Shown here: in pieces, positions 1-8,847 of the stretch
Numbering within the stretch: position 1 is the first letter of the stretch
Layout: each line of letters starts with the position of its first letter
Source of the DNA: Burkholderiales bacterium
GTDB taxonomy: Bacteria > Pseudomonadota > Gammaproteobacteria > Burkholderiales > JAEUOS01
Direction: 5' to 3'
Assembly (NCBI GenBank): GCA_016790635.1
Contig: JAEUOR010000013.1
Span: 62,001-126,000 of the forward strand
DNA: 64,000 bases
Program-made: the position numbers and the translations under genes
The notes under the pieces: model-generated
Seen by the model: the letters and a program-made list of their open reading frames with translations, nothing else
Told to the model about the DNA's origin: nothing
The model's database searches: none

Positions 1-590
1 CATGCGTCGACCGGAGCGACCGGACTGGCGGTGACGGCAATGAGCGCGGTCATGATGCGCGCCAGGATGTAGAACGCGGCGACGGCCGCAAGCGCGCTCA
101 CGACATGGCGAAAGGTGAGCACGCACGCAAGGGCCAGGCTGACGACGATCCACAATTCCAGCATCAATGCCAGTCCCCAGGCCACTGCCGGGGCGCCGGC
201 GCCCAGTGCCAGCAGGACGGCCGTGTCTGCCAGTGCCAGCAGGCTGCCCGCGAGCGCGAATCCGGCCCAGCGTCCGCCGAGATAGGCCGCGCGGCTCAGC
301 GGCAGGGACAAGAGAAGTTCCAGGCCGCGATCGTTCTCGTCTCGCACCATCGCGGTGATCACGAAGGTCGCGGCCAGAAACACGGCGGATGCGCGCAGCA
401 ACGCCGCCAGCACGGTATTGCGGATGCCCGCCGCGTCGGTGAGCGCCAGCGCATCGATGAAGGCGGCCACGCCCAGCCCCGCCGCGCATACCGCGAGCCC
501 GACCATGCCCAGGCGGCTCTTGAGCGCCTCCACGAGCGTGTAGCGCGCCAGTATCAGCGCCTGGGACAGGCCATGCGGACGTGCGTTCAT
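1..590 (-). CDS. ABC-2 type transporter permease (partial, runs off left edge)
   Basis: Open minus-strand frame read from an ATG at 590 with no stop before the window edge, so about 196 N-terminal residues are present. It begins MNARPHGLSQALILARYTL and has several strongly hydrophobic segments, roughly residues 28-50, 60-85, 110-165 and 168-190. The stretch DENDRGLELLLSLPLSR after the second helix is the usual cytoplasmic signature of ABC-2 exporter permeases. The partner ATPase and substrate are not shown here. An orphan ABC ATPase lies at 17475-18227 on the same strand, at the other end of the pilus-like cluster, and could be its partner (inference). The histidine kinase gene is divergent and may overlap its start. 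Confidence 0.75.
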   Translation of the reverse strand, partial: MNARPHGLSQALILARYTLVEALKSRLGMVGLAVCAAGLGVAAFIDALALTDAAGIRNTVLAALLRASAVFLAATFVITAMVRDENDRGLELLLSLPLSRAAYLGGRWAGFALAGSLLALADTAVLLALGAGAPAVAWGLALMLELWIVVSLALACVLTFRHVVSALAAVAAFYILARIMTALIAVTASPVAPVDA

Positions 591-613
591 CGAGGGCTTA
601 TTATGCGGCCCAG

Positions 614-2353
614 ATGCGGCCTAAGCTTGCTGGTCTCGACAACCTGGCACTCGTGCTTGCCCTGGGCCTGCTTCTGGCCGCAGCGGCGGGGCACGCCATG
701 CCGTGGCGCGCGCCCTTGTTCCTGGCCCACCTCGGCGCGGTCCTGTGGTGGCAGCCACTGGTCCCGGGGGACCGGCGCGTGTCGTGGCGGGCTGGCCTCT
801 TCCTGGGCGCCGCGGCGGTGGCACTGGCGTTCATCCCGACCGCCTGGATCGAGTTGGTCTGGACCGCGCTTTTCGGCGCTCTCGTCGCGGGACGCGGATT
901 CGCCTCGCGCCACGCTGCGCAGCGCCGCCTGCTGGCAGCCGCGCTGGTATTCCTGGCCGGTTTCATGTTCATGCTGGTGGTGCCGTCGTTGCTGCCGGCC
1001 GGGCTGGCTGCGGGCGCCTTGCCGCGCGCTGCCGCGACCTGGGTGCTGACCGTGCTGCTCGCGTTGGTCGCGCTCTTGGCGATGCGTCCGGTCCGCGCAG
1101 ACGTGCCGCGCGACTTCGACGTCCTGTACGCCAGCGCCATCCTCTTCGGGATGCTTCTGGTCGCGTTCTTCGGCATCGCGGTGATGACCCTCACCCAGCG
1201 CGGCTATGCGCAAAGCATGGCCATCACCTTGGCTACCGTCGCCGGCCTGCTGTTGTCGATCGGCCTGCTGCGCCGTGCCTCGGGCGGCGCCGGGGGCACG
1301 CTCGCGATCGGGATGTCACGCTACCTGCTTTCCTACAGCCTGCCGCACGAGGTGTGGCTCGAAAGACTGGCCGGCCTGAATCGCGACGAAGCCGACGCAC
1401 GCAGGTTTTTTGCCGCGGCCATGGCGGCACTGTGCGAGTCGGGCGTCGTCGTCGGCGTGCGCTGGAACGGGGCCGGCACCGAGGGCGTCGCAGGCGCGAC
1501 CTCGTCGCATGTCGAGTCGCTCGATCTGCCGGTGCCGCTCGCAGGAAGTCCGACGATCCGGCTTGTCGTGGCAAGCACCGAGCCGATGGCGCCTTCGCAC
1601 CTTTGGCACGTGCGTCTGCTGGCGCGCCTGGCGGTCGAGTTCTACGGCGCCAAGGCGCGCGAAGAAAGGCTGCGCGCGCAGCAATACCTGCGTGCGGTCC
1701 ACGAGACGGGGGCGCGCGTCACCCATGACGTCAAGAACCTCCTGCAGTCGCTCAAGGGCCTGATCGGCGCCTCCGCTGTCCTGCGTGAAGACCGTGCCAT
1801 GCGTGCATTGATCGAACGTCAATTGCCGGTGATCGAGCAGCGCCTGTCCGCCACACTGAGCAAACTCGAATCTCCGGACAGCGACAGCCGGCGACTGGTC
1901 GCGCTGTCGGTCTGGTGGGAGGGGCTGGCGCGCCAGTACGCCAGCCAGGGGGTGGAGGTCGCACCTGCACAGCTTGCGCTCGACCTGCCGGTTCCGGCAC
2001 CCGTGTTCGACAGCGCGGCGGACAATTTCCTGCAGAACGCGCTGCAAAAACGCGCTCTGCATGCCGGTCTTGCCATTCGCGCCAGTCTCAGCGCACGCGA
2101 TGGCGAGGTCGAATTCGCGGTGACCGACGACGGCGAGCCCCTGGCGGCCGGCATCGCCGATGCGCTGTTCGAGGCGCCAGTGGCATCAGCCAACGGATTG
2201 GGCATCGGCCTGTACCAGTCGGCGCAGCTGGCGCGCGCGGCCGGTTACCAGGTGTCGCTGTCGGAGAACCGGCCCGGTTGTGTGCGCTTCGTGCTCTTGA
2301 GTCGCGCGTCGGGTATGCCTCGAGCTACTGCAGCCGGACGCCCGCCTGCGTGA
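614..2353 (+). CDS. Membrane-bound sensor histidine kinase
   Basis: The N-terminal ~230 residues are a string of hydrophobic segments (about eight possible helices), followed by a GAF-like cytosolic region and a kinase core. The H-box is THDVKNLLQSLK with the phospho-accepting His. The N-box is DNFLQNALQKR, followed by VTDDGEP and LGIGLYQSAQLARAAGY of the HATPase domain. The architecture resembles the PrsK/NtrB class that pairs with sigma-54 response regulators, and such a regulator lies at 16024-17478 across the pilus-like cluster. A GTG at 581 is an alternative start but would overlap the divergent permease start; the ATG at 614 is preferred. The 3' end overlaps the convergent pseudopilin gene by 29 bp. 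Confidence 0.85.
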   Translation: MRPKLAGLDNLALVLALGLLLAAAAGHAMPWRAPLFLAHLGAVLWWQPLVPGDRRVSWRAGLFLGAAAVALAFIPTAWIELVWTALFGALVAGRGFASRHAAQRRLLAAALVFLAGFMFMLVVPSLLPAGLAAGALPRAAATWVLTVLLALVALLAMRPVRADVPRDFDVLYASAILFGMLLVAFFGIAVMTLTQRGYAQSMAITLATVAGLLLSIGLLRRASGGAGGTLAIGMSRYLLSYSLPHEVWLERLAGLNRDEADARRFFAAAMAALCESGVVVGVRWNGAGTEGVAGATSSHVESLDLPVPLAGSPTIRLVVASTEPMAPSHLWHVRLLARLAVEFYGAKAREERLRAQQYLRAVHETGARVTHDVKNLLQSLKGLIGASAVLREDRAMRALIERQLPVIEQRLSATLSKLESPDSDSRRLVALSVWWEGLARQYASQGVEVAPAQLALDLPVPAPVFDSAADNFLQNALQKRALHAGLAIRASLSARDGEVEFAVTDDGEPLAAGIADALFEAPVASANGLGIGLYQSAQLARAAGYQVSLSENRPGCVRFVLLSRASGMPRATAAGRPPA

Positions 2354-3191
2354 GCCTGCCGACCAGTACCCCGGCGCCCACGAAAACCAGCTGATCGTCG
2401 AAGTTGCACAACGTCGCGCCGGCGTCCGCGCACGCGGCGGCATCCGCTCCGGTGATCGTCGGCCGGCTCATGAAGGGATTGGCGGTGGCCCGCGCGCCGG
2501 GCCCGATCCCGGCGATGAGCGGCGCGTTGAGAGCTTCGTCGCTACCGCCCGGGGGCGCCGGCAGAACCGTGCCATCGACGGCGGTGCCGCCCAGGCGATT
2601 CGCGCCGTGGGAAAGGATCACGAAGGCGGCGCCGGCGGTGGCCGGCGGCCCGGCGGAGGGGCGCATGAGCCAGCCGGCTCCTGCCGCCCCGGCGGGACAG
2701 CCGTTGCGCACCTGGCAGACCGGGATGTCGCCGACGTCCGAACTCTCGAAAGTGCAAGCGTTGGGATTTTGTGCCGTCACCGTGCAGGTCGCCGCGCTGG
2801 CATCGCCATTGGCGCGCGTGAACTCGGCGCTCACCCGGTAGCGCAGCCGGGTCCCGTGGTAGTCACCGGGTGAAAGCCCCAAGGTCGCCCAGGGCACGAA
2901 GCCTTCGTAGATGTTGCCGGCGCAGCCAAAGGTGGCCGGATCGCCGCCTCCGCGCTGATCCTCAACGCCGTCGCCGGTGCGGTCCGGGCAGGGCAGGCGC
3001 CGGTTTGCAACCGCGAAGCCGATAACCGCGTCGCGCGCGGCATCCATGCGTTCCTGGTTGGCACTCGCCTGGGCGATCTGGAACTGCGTGCTGATCGGTC
3101 CCACCAGCCCGGCCAGGACCAGACCGATGATGAGGACGACGATGGCGAGTTCGGCGAGGGTGAAGCCGTACGCGTTGCGGCAGGATTTCAT
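2325..3191 (-). CDS. Type IV pilin-like / pseudopilin protein, prepilin N-terminus
   Basis: The 288-residue product starts MKSCRNAYGFTLAELAIVVL, a textbook class III prepilin leader: short basic leader, Gly before the cleavage site, FTLAE with Glu at +5, then a hydrophobic helix. It should be processed by a prepilin peptidase, which is not in this window. The body has DAARDAVIGFAVANRRLPCPD and VPWATLGLSPGDYHGTRLRY, a pattern shared with the upstream gene. The start at 3191 gives a 4-bp ATGA overlap with that gene; a longer open frame to 3455 has no pilin leader. It is the last gene of the minus-strand run and is probably a minor pilin/pseudopilin. Substrate or tip role is unknown. Confidence 0.82.
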   Translation of the reverse strand: MKSCRNAYGFTLAELAIVVLIIGLVLAGLVGPISTQFQIAQASANQERMDAARDAVIGFAVANRRLPCPDRTGDGVEDQRGGGDPATFGCAGNIYEGFVPWATLGLSPGDYHGTRLRYRVSAEFTRANGDASAATCTVTAQNPNACTFESSDVGDIPVCQVRNGCPAGAAGAGWLMRPSAGPPATAGAAFVILSHGANRLGGTAVDGTVLPAPPGGSDEALNAPLIAGIGPGARATANPFMSRPTITGADAAACADAGATLCNFDDQLVFVGAGVLVGRLTQAGVRLQ

Positions 3192-4678
3192 GGCGACACC
3201 GCCAGCACGCGGTCGTTGTAGTCGGGACGCACCGGCAGCGTGCCGGCTTCGAAGGCGTTGTCTGCGTCGGCGTTGACCGTGCTGTCCAGGTAGTCGGCCA
3301 CGTTCGCCGAAGGCCGCACCTGGGCCGCGCCCTTGGCCGGGGCGAACGGCGCCGCGACGATCGGCGCGCCGCTGCCGATGACGATTGCGCGCAATCCGGT
3401 CCGGGAACCTGCGGCGAGGACGCCGGCGGCGCAGGCCGGGCCTGGTTGCGTGCAACCAGCCGATACCGCGTAGTAGATCCAGTCTCCCCAGGCGTTGTCA
3501 TTGACCGCGGCGTTGTCCTTGAACCAGGTGTCGAGCAGCGCATCGAAGGCCGGGTGGGTGCAGCGCTGGGCATCGCCGCCGGGATTGGTCTCGGCCAAGG
3601 CCGGGATCAGGCCACGGGCCAGGCCGCTCTGACACTCGCCGCGTCCGCTGGCAGCCAGCGGATCATGAGGAGCGGCGAATGGGAAGAACCCATTGGCTGC
3701 AAAGTACGCACGCAGTCTGGCCGCGGCATACTCGGCGACGCGACGTTCGGTGATTTCCATCAGCTGGTCGATGGTGATGAACTCGATGCGATCGTTGCAA
3801 TTGTAGGGTTGCGCGTAGTTCGGATTGTTCGATTCGACCTTGCCGATCGCGCAGCGAATGAACGAGAGTCCGGTGGCGTTGGGCAGATTGAGCGCGGCGT
3901 TGTTGTAGGTGCCGGGCACGCAGGGTGCGATGCAGCCCGCGGCGACTGTCACGGTATCCAGGTACGCGGCGGCGGTCGGCAACGGGGCGGCCGGGCGGGT
4001 CTGGCCGGGCAGCGCGGGGCCGGGAATGATGAAGACCGCGGCTGCGCGATTGGTCACGACGTTGCCCTTTTCGTCGCGCACGGTGAGCCACGGATAGGGC
4101 TGCGCGACACTGCCGCAGTTGGTGCCGCCGAATGCGCTGTAGGTGGTGAGGAGAACGCCCGGATTGAGCGCCCGGCAACGCGTGACGAGATTGGCCGAGA
4201 CCGCGTACCACGGGATCACGCCGCGCGGGTCGTTGACCGGTTCGCCCGCATACTGACCCAACCCCAGGTCCTGCCATGGCAGCCTGCCGAGGCAACGCAG
4301 GTTGGCTGCATTGATGGTGGAGCCGCCCAGGGCCGTGTTCCCGCCGGTGCTGGTCAGGCAGGCCGGATCGACGGTTCCGTCATAGTCGCCTTCCCATTGG
4401 CTGATGTCCGGGGCCGGCAACCTGCCGGGGCTAGACACCGTGCCAAACACCACCGTGGCGCTGATTCCCTGCATGGATGCGCCGATGACGGCGTCGCGCG
4501 CATCGGCCAAGGCCTGGGTCGCGGCGTCGCCGGTTTTCGGCGCACTCGAAAGCACGCGCAGACCCATCCAGACGCCGGCTATGATGATCAGCAAGGCGAA
4601 AAGCAGGAGTGTCGCGCCGCGGGCGCGTCGCGGCGGCGGGCGCGGATTGTTCCGGTGGTGGAATCGGGCCGACTGCAT
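3188..4678 (-). CDS. PilX/GspK-like minor pseudopilin, long, with internally repeated module
   Basis: The start at 4678 gives MQSARFHHRNNPRPPPRRAR, then GATLLLFALLIIIAGVWMGL: a basic leader, a Gly and a hydrophobic helix, but without Glu at +5. That is the pattern of GspK/PilX-type minor pilins. At 496 aa it is much longer than a typical minor pilin. Residues after the helix repeat the neighbour's signature (DARDAVIGASMQGI, GRLPAPD, GRLPWQDLGLGQYAGEP). A second copy of a similar module occurs later (AARLRAYFAANGFFPF, then DNAWGDWIYYAVSAGC). Cysteines are frequent, so disulfides are likely in the periplasm. The 3' end overlaps the next pseudopilin by 4 bp. The longer frame to 5014 is low-complexity Arg/Pro and is rejected. 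Confidence 0.75.
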   Translation of the reverse strand: MQSARFHHRNNPRPPPRRARGATLLLFALLIIIAGVWMGLRVLSSAPKTGDAATQALADARDAVIGASMQGISATVVFGTVSSPGRLPAPDISQWEGDYDGTVDPACLTSTGGNTALGGSTINAANLRCLGRLPWQDLGLGQYAGEPVNDPRGVIPWYAVSANLVTRCRALNPGVLLTTYSAFGGTNCGSVAQPYPWLTVRDEKGNVVTNRAAAVFIIPGPALPGQTRPAAPLPTAAAYLDTVTVAAGCIAPCVPGTYNNAALNLPNATGLSFIRCAIGKVESNNPNYAQPYNCNDRIEFITIDQLMEITERRVAEYAAARLRAYFAANGFFPFAAPHDPLAASGRGECQSGLARGLIPALAETNPGGDAQRCTHPAFDALLDTWFKDNAAVNDNAWGDWIYYAVSAGCTQPGPACAAGVLAAGSRTGLRAIVIGSGAPIVAAPFAPAKGAAQVRPSANVADYLDSTVNADADNAFEAGTLPVRPDYNDRVLAVSP

Positions 4679-4715
4679 ACGGCAGTACTCCGCAATTTCC
4701 GCGCCAGAGCGGCGC

Positions 4716-5366
4716 TTAGCGCGGTGTGGGTGTCGCAAGCGGCAGGGGAATTGCCGGGGCGGCGGCGCCCATCGGCGGCGTTGCGGGCGGCGCGACCTGT
4801 GCCGGGGGGGGCGACATCGGCCCGGCCGCCGCGCCTTTTGCGCGCCGCCCCTGGCCGCGGCGCGCCTGGCGCGGAGCCTTGGCCTTGGGCGCGGAATCCG
4901 CTTGCGGAAGCTTGGCAGCCAGGAACTGCGCCGGAAGCCCGGGCGCGGTCTTGTCTGCGCGGGCGCCGGGCAGGTCGTAGGCCTCCGTGGCGGTACCTGC
5001 GCTGAGGTCGACACGCTGCCCCGCCTTGGCGCTGATGCTTTGGCCGCCTGGTTGGGTGATGCGCAAGCGGCCGCCCGCTTGGGCCGCGATCGTGAGGCCC
5101 GACAGTCCCTCGGCCGGTACCGCGCGCCCGTCGATGAAGGGACGCGGCTTTTGTCCGGCGCGCGCGATGTAGCCGTTGACGGTCAGCATGTTGGGCGCTT
5201 CGACGACCTCGGTTGCCGCGGACTTGCCGCGCACGGCGTCGAGGCGGGCGCGCTCGTCCGGGGTGAAGAATAGGCGTCCTGCGCGCGGTTCATGAGCCAG
5301 CGGTTCGGTCTGGGCCAGCGCCGGCAGGCACGTCAGGGTCAGCAGCAGCAAGGCAGCGGTTTTCAT
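4716..5366 (-). CDS. Exported periplasmic protein of the pilus/T2S-like cluster (MshK/PilP/GspC-position)
   Basis: This 216-aa protein has a clean Sec signal peptide (MKTAALLLLTLTCLPALAQ, cleavage near residue 19). A short conserved-looking core reads RLFFTPDERARLDAVR and VNGYIARAGQKPRPFIDGRAV, and the tail is a low-complexity Ala/Pro/Lys-rich stretch. The NGYIxR motif suggests a small beta fold like the periplasmic parts of PilP, GspC or MshK, which link the inner-membrane platform to the secretin. Assignment rests on position directly after the PilO-like gene (4-bp overlap at 5363-5366) rather than on a recognised domain. The last ~70 residues look disordered. Confidence 0.6.
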   Translation of the reverse strand: MKTAALLLLTLTCLPALAQTEPLAHEPRAGRLFFTPDERARLDAVRGKSAATEVVEAPNMLTVNGYIARAGQKPRPFIDGRAVPAEGLSGLTIAAQAGGRLRITQPGGQSISAKAGQRVDLSAGTATEAYDLPGARADKTAPGLPAQFLAAKLPQADSAPKAKAPRQARRGQGRRAKGAAAGPMSPPPAQVAPPATPPMGAAAPAIPLPLATPTPR

Positions 5367-6046
5367 GACCCGGCTCCGGGGGGCCGCGCCGCGGTGGCAG
5401 GCAGGGCTGTGCCGGCGTCGGTCGCTGCTTCGGCAGGGCGCGCGGCGATCAGCGAGACCCAGTCGAGCTGACAGTCTCCGGTGAGGTTCGGTTCGCCGTC
5501 GGTCGGCGCCTCTTCGCGCGCGGTCGGCACGCTCATGCGCGGCACGCGCCGCAGCGTGCAGGACTGGAACTCGGCAAAGCCCATGACCGGCTGGGACAGG
5601 CGTCGCAGCAGGTGGAACAGGTCGCCTTCGTGCAACAGGTCGAATTCGATCTTCACGCGGCTACCCTCGTAGCCCAGCCCGGCGACCGGTTCAGGCCGCT
5701 CCGGCAGAGGTGCGCGGGGGGCGATCGTGTAGATCAGGCGAGGCGATTTGAGTTCGGCACGGATGGCGTCCATGCGCTCGATCCAGTCGAGGCGGCGCTC
5801 GTCTCCGAACGCCCCCAGGCGTTCGAGCACGCGATAGCGCGGCAGGAACTCGACGATGTCCTGGCGCTCGGCATGCGCGGCGGCCAGGCTCGCGGATGCG
5901 CTCAGGCTGGCGGCACGTGCCTGCGCCAGTTCGGCCGTCGCGCGCCGCAGGTCAAGGTGATAGTAGTAGGCGGTCGCCACGCCGATGACCGCCAGCAACA
6001 CCGCTCCGGCGATGCTCCAGCGCAGTTGCATGAGGAGTTCCCTCAT
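5363..6046 (-). CDS. PilO/GspM/MshJ-like inner-membrane assembly protein
   Basis: The 227-residue bitopic protein has a short N-terminus (MRELLMQLRWS), one transmembrane helix at about residues 11-28, an Ala/Arg-rich probable coiled coil at 30-70 and a C-terminal periplasmic ferredoxin-like-sized region. This is the layout of PilO/GspM proteins, which form the inner-membrane ring with PilN/GspL. The start at 6046 gives a 4-bp ATGA overlap with the upstream GspL/MshI-like gene, implying translational coupling. The longer open frame to 6898 is a shadow of that gene. The C-terminal 25 residues are Ala/Pro-rich. Exact family membership is inferred from topology and context. Confidence 0.65.
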   Translation of the reverse strand: MRELLMQLRWSIAGAVLLAVIGVATAYYYHLDLRRATAELAQARAASLSASASLAAAHAERQDIVEFLPRYRVLERLGAFGDERRLDWIERMDAIRAELKSPRLIYTIAPRAPLPERPEPVAGLGYEGSRVKIEFDLLHEGDLFHLLRRLSQPVMGFAEFQSCTLRRVPRMSVPTAREEAPTDGEPNLTGDCQLDWVSLIAARPAEAATDAGTALPATAARPPGAGS

Positions 6047-7626
6047 GGCGCCGCCTTGCGTGCCACGCGTACCGTGAAACCCGCCGACGCAAGCGGCGGC
6101 TCGGTTCCTCCGGCGGCGAGCCCCTCGCCGCTGGTCACGCTGCCGGAAGGTGACAGGTCGAAGGGAGCGCGCACGACCTGCACCTGCGAGCCGGGAATGG
6201 CGCGCAATGCGGCGACTGTGCGCTCCGCGGAGGCGAGCACCGCGCGCGCGCCGGTGGCGTCGGTGCGCGCGGTCAGCGTGCCGCTCAGAACCGCGATCTC
6301 GTAACGCCCGGCCTCGCCGCCGGGTGCGGGTGCGCCACCGCGCGTGAGCACCAGTTCCGGGGTGTCGTCGGGTGTGGCGCCGCGGATCCAGTCGGCGCGT
6401 TCCAGCGTGAATTCCGGCGCGGCGTTGAGCGACCGCGCAATGTCGCCCATGAGGGCCGCTGGCGTCAGGGTGGTGCTGCCCAGTTTCTCCAGGGCCAGGA
6501 CGCCGGCCTTGATGTGTTCGGCGCTCGCAGGCAGTGGCGGGAGGCCGGCCTTGACTGCCTTGAAGTCGCGCTCGTTGCGGGTCGCCTGCTCCAGGAAATG
6601 CATGGCGTCCTCGCGCTGGCCGAGCGCCCCGAAATGCTGTGCGGCCGCCACCAGGCAGCCGGCAACCAGTGTTCCCGCGCCGGTTGCCCAGAGCGCACTC
6701 CTGGCTTGCCAGAGCCGGTAGGCTTCCTTGAGCCAGACGGGCGCGAAATCGATCCCGTCTCGTGCGCGCGCCGCGAGCGAGATCCACAGGCCGTCGGCAA
6801 AACCGTTGTTGGCAGCCGCCCCGACCCTGCGGCAGGCCTCGCCCAGATCCACGAAAGAGGCGTCGATCGAAGCCGGCAGCGTCGAGTTCGACTGCCATGA
6901 CGCGACCTCTCCGGGCGGTGTGACCAGAATGAGCGACAGGGGCTCGTCACGCGGAATCAGGCGCAGTCCACCGAGGTATTGCTGGGTGCGCGTGACTTCA
7001 GCCAGACAGGCAGCGGCGGTCTCGCCGGCTTCGCCGCGCGGAATCGCCGCCAGCCTCGAAAAGCGTGTGGTGCCGTCCTCGATGAGGGTCTGGCGCAGGC
7101 CGGCGCGATTGAGCGTCACCACCATCGCGCGCCGGCCGGCGCCGCGCGCGGCGCCGCCCAAAGCCTTGACCAGACGCGGCGCGAGCGCGGGCGGCGTGAC
7201 CAGTCGTGCGACCCGCGCGCCGCCGGCGGCCAGGGGGGCCAACCAGTCGTTGAGAATCGGCGCGTTGGTCAGCGCCATCAGGAGCACGCGTTCGTCACGC
7301 CGTCCGTCCTTGGCGCGCCCGAGCGACTGAACGGTGTGGAACGGCGTGTCGCGATAGACCTGTGCGGTCTTGCGCTCGAGCACCTCGCTGCGCGCGGCAC
7401 CGCGCAGGAACGGGATGGTGTCCTGGCGGAAGTCCTCCTCGATGAGATCGGTCAGCACCACGAACACCGATCGTGAATGCGCTGCCGCGTACTTCTGGAA
7501 GGCATCCGTCTCGCCAGGGCCGAACCCGGCCTCGCGCGGCGTGCCGCGCGCGCCGGGGCGATGGCATTCGGCGCCCTCTGTGCCGATGGCCAGTACGCGC
7601 GTTGAGGGCGAGAAGAGTCGCATCAC
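6043..7626 (-). CDS. GspL/MshI-like (PilM-PilN-type) inner-membrane platform protein
   Basis: This 527-residue protein has a large cytosolic N-terminal region (1-310), one transmembrane helix at about 311-330 and a periplasmic C-terminal part. The cytosolic half includes FVVLTDLIEEDFRQDTIPFL and SEVLERKTAQVYRDTPF, which resemble the actin-like cytoplasmic domain of GspL/PilM-family proteins that recruit the GspE motor. The C-terminal half should contact the PilO-like product encoded next. The start is GTG at 7626 or ATG at 7623; both overlap the GspF-like stop codon. Function is assembly of the motor-platform complex, inferred from position and topology. Confidence 0.68.
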   Translation of the reverse strand: MMRLFSPSTRVLAIGTEGAECHRPGARGTPREAGFGPGETDAFQKYAAAHSRSVFVVLTDLIEEDFRQDTIPFLRGAARSEVLERKTAQVYRDTPFHTVQSLGRAKDGRRDERVLLMALTNAPILNDWLAPLAAGGARVARLVTPPALAPRLVKALGGAARGAGRRAMVVTLNRAGLRQTLIEDGTTRFSRLAAIPRGEAGETAAACLAEVTRTQQYLGGLRLIPRDEPLSLILVTPPGEVASWQSNSTLPASIDASFVDLGEACRRVGAAANNGFADGLWISLAARARDGIDFAPVWLKEAYRLWQARSALWATGAGTLVAGCLVAAAQHFGALGQREDAMHFLEQATRNERDFKAVKAGLPPLPASAEHIKAGVLALEKLGSTTLTPAALMGDIARSLNAAPEFTLERADWIRGATPDDTPELVLTRGGAPAPGGEAGRYEIAVLSGTLTARTDATGARAVLASAERTVAALRAIPGSQVQVVRAPFDLSPSGSVTSGEGLAAGGTEPPLASAGFTVRVARKAAP

Positions 7627-8831
7627 AGCTTGAGCTTGCCGATGGCGTCGTAGATGGGCCCGAGCACGGCCAGCAGCACCCAGCCGATGATGGCTCCAAG
7701 GATCACCGTCAGGGTCGGCTCGATCAGGGCCTGCACGCGCTCGATCGACTCGCGCACTTCGCGGTTGTAGAAATAGCTGACGTTGAGCAACGACTTGTCG
7801 AGCGCGCCGGTGGATTCACCGATCTTCAACATGCGCAGCACGAGGGGCGGGAACAGGCCCACGGACTGGAACGCGGCCGTGATGTTCTGGCCTTCGCTGA
7901 TAAGCGCGCCGGCGCGTTTCAAGGCATCCGTGACCGCCAGGTTGGCGGCGATGTCCTCGGAAATGCGGATCGCATCCAAGACCGTGATGCCGGCCGCGTA
8001 CATCATCGCGAACGTGCTGGCGAAGCGTGACAGGATGATCTTGTGCAGGATCGGGCCGATCATGGGGATGGCCAGCTTGTAGCGGTCGAACGCGAAGGCA
8101 AAGTGGGACGAGGTGCGTATCGCGACCGCGACCCCGGCCAGTGCCAGGAGCGGCAGCAGCAGGATCAAGTACCAGTAATCGCGCACAGCATTCGACACCG
8201 CGACCAGCGCGCGGGTCTGCAGCGGCAGGGTCTGGCCCATGTTCTTGAGGAACGCGCCCAGTTGCGGGACCAGCACCACCATCAGGAACCCGACGGCCGC
8301 CAGCACCACCGCGCCGACGAAGGCCGGGTAGAGGATGATCTTCTTGGTGTGCGCGGCGAGTTCGTCCTGCCACTTGAGCATTTCCGAAATGCGCTGCAGC
8401 ACCTCGCCCAATTGTCCGGTGCGTTCGCCGGCGCGCACCAGGCTGACGAAAATTTCGTCGAAGACCCGCGGATGGTCCTCGAGCGCCTGCGACAACACCT
8501 TGCCGCCCTGGATGGCCTCGATCATCGAGCCGATGACTTCGCGGAAGCGTTGCGAATCCATGCTGTCGCGCAGTTCCGCCAGGCCTTCGAGGAGGGGCAG
8601 GCCGGTGGACGTCATCTGCTCCAGGTGGAAGCAGAAGGTGATCAGGTCGCGCCGCGTGATGCGCCCGCCGCCGAAGAGCGCGCGCCGCTCGTCGGCGGCT
8701 GGAACCGCGTTGATCAGGTCCAGGCCGATGCGCTTCAGGCGCAGCTCGAGGTCGGGCAGGTTGACCGCCTCGAGCCGACCGGTGACCCGCTTCCCCAGCG
8801 TGTCCACCGAACTGTAGGCGTACACCCCCAT
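7623..8831 (-). CDS. GspF/PilC/MshG-family platform protein
   Basis: The 402-aa polytopic protein has two GspF repeats, around residues 65-190 and 270-395. Each opens with a cytosolic helical bundle (FCFHLEQMTSTGLPLLEGL; FASTFAMMYAAGITVLDAI) followed by EAxxxGxxLxxAL-type and GExTGxLxxxL-type segments (VRAGERTGQLGEVL; LKIGESTGALDKSLL). Hydrophobic helices lie near 168-192, 218-240 and 375-395. It is the inner-membrane platform that transmits GspE ATPase motion to the growing (pseudo)pilus. It is 16 bp downstream of the gspE-like gene and overlaps the GspL-like gene. The length is normal for the family. Confidence 0.93.
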   Translation of the reverse strand: MGVYAYSSVDTLGKRVTGRLEAVNLPDLELRLKRIGLDLINAVPAADERRALFGGGRITRRDLITFCFHLEQMTSTGLPLLEGLAELRDSMDSQRFREVIGSMIEAIQGGKVLSQALEDHPRVFDEIFVSLVRAGERTGQLGEVLQRISEMLKWQDELAAHTKKIILYPAFVGAVVLAAVGFLMVVLVPQLGAFLKNMGQTLPLQTRALVAVSNAVRDYWYLILLLPLLALAGVAVAIRTSSHFAFAFDRYKLAIPMIGPILHKIILSRFASTFAMMYAAGITVLDAIRISEDIAANLAVTDALKRAGALISEGQNITAAFQSVGLFPPLVLRMLKIGESTGALDKSLLNVSYFYNREVRESIERVQALIEPTLTVILGAIIGWVLLAVLGPIYDAIGKLKL

Positions 8832-8847
8832 GTGCGCGCTCTCGCGG

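Noticed and set aside
3446..5005. 519-aa plus-strand open frame opposite the pseudopilin genes
   Set aside because: Arg/Gly-rich composition typical of an antisense shadow in GC-rich DNA; the minus strand carries a credible prepilin leader and an operon overlap.
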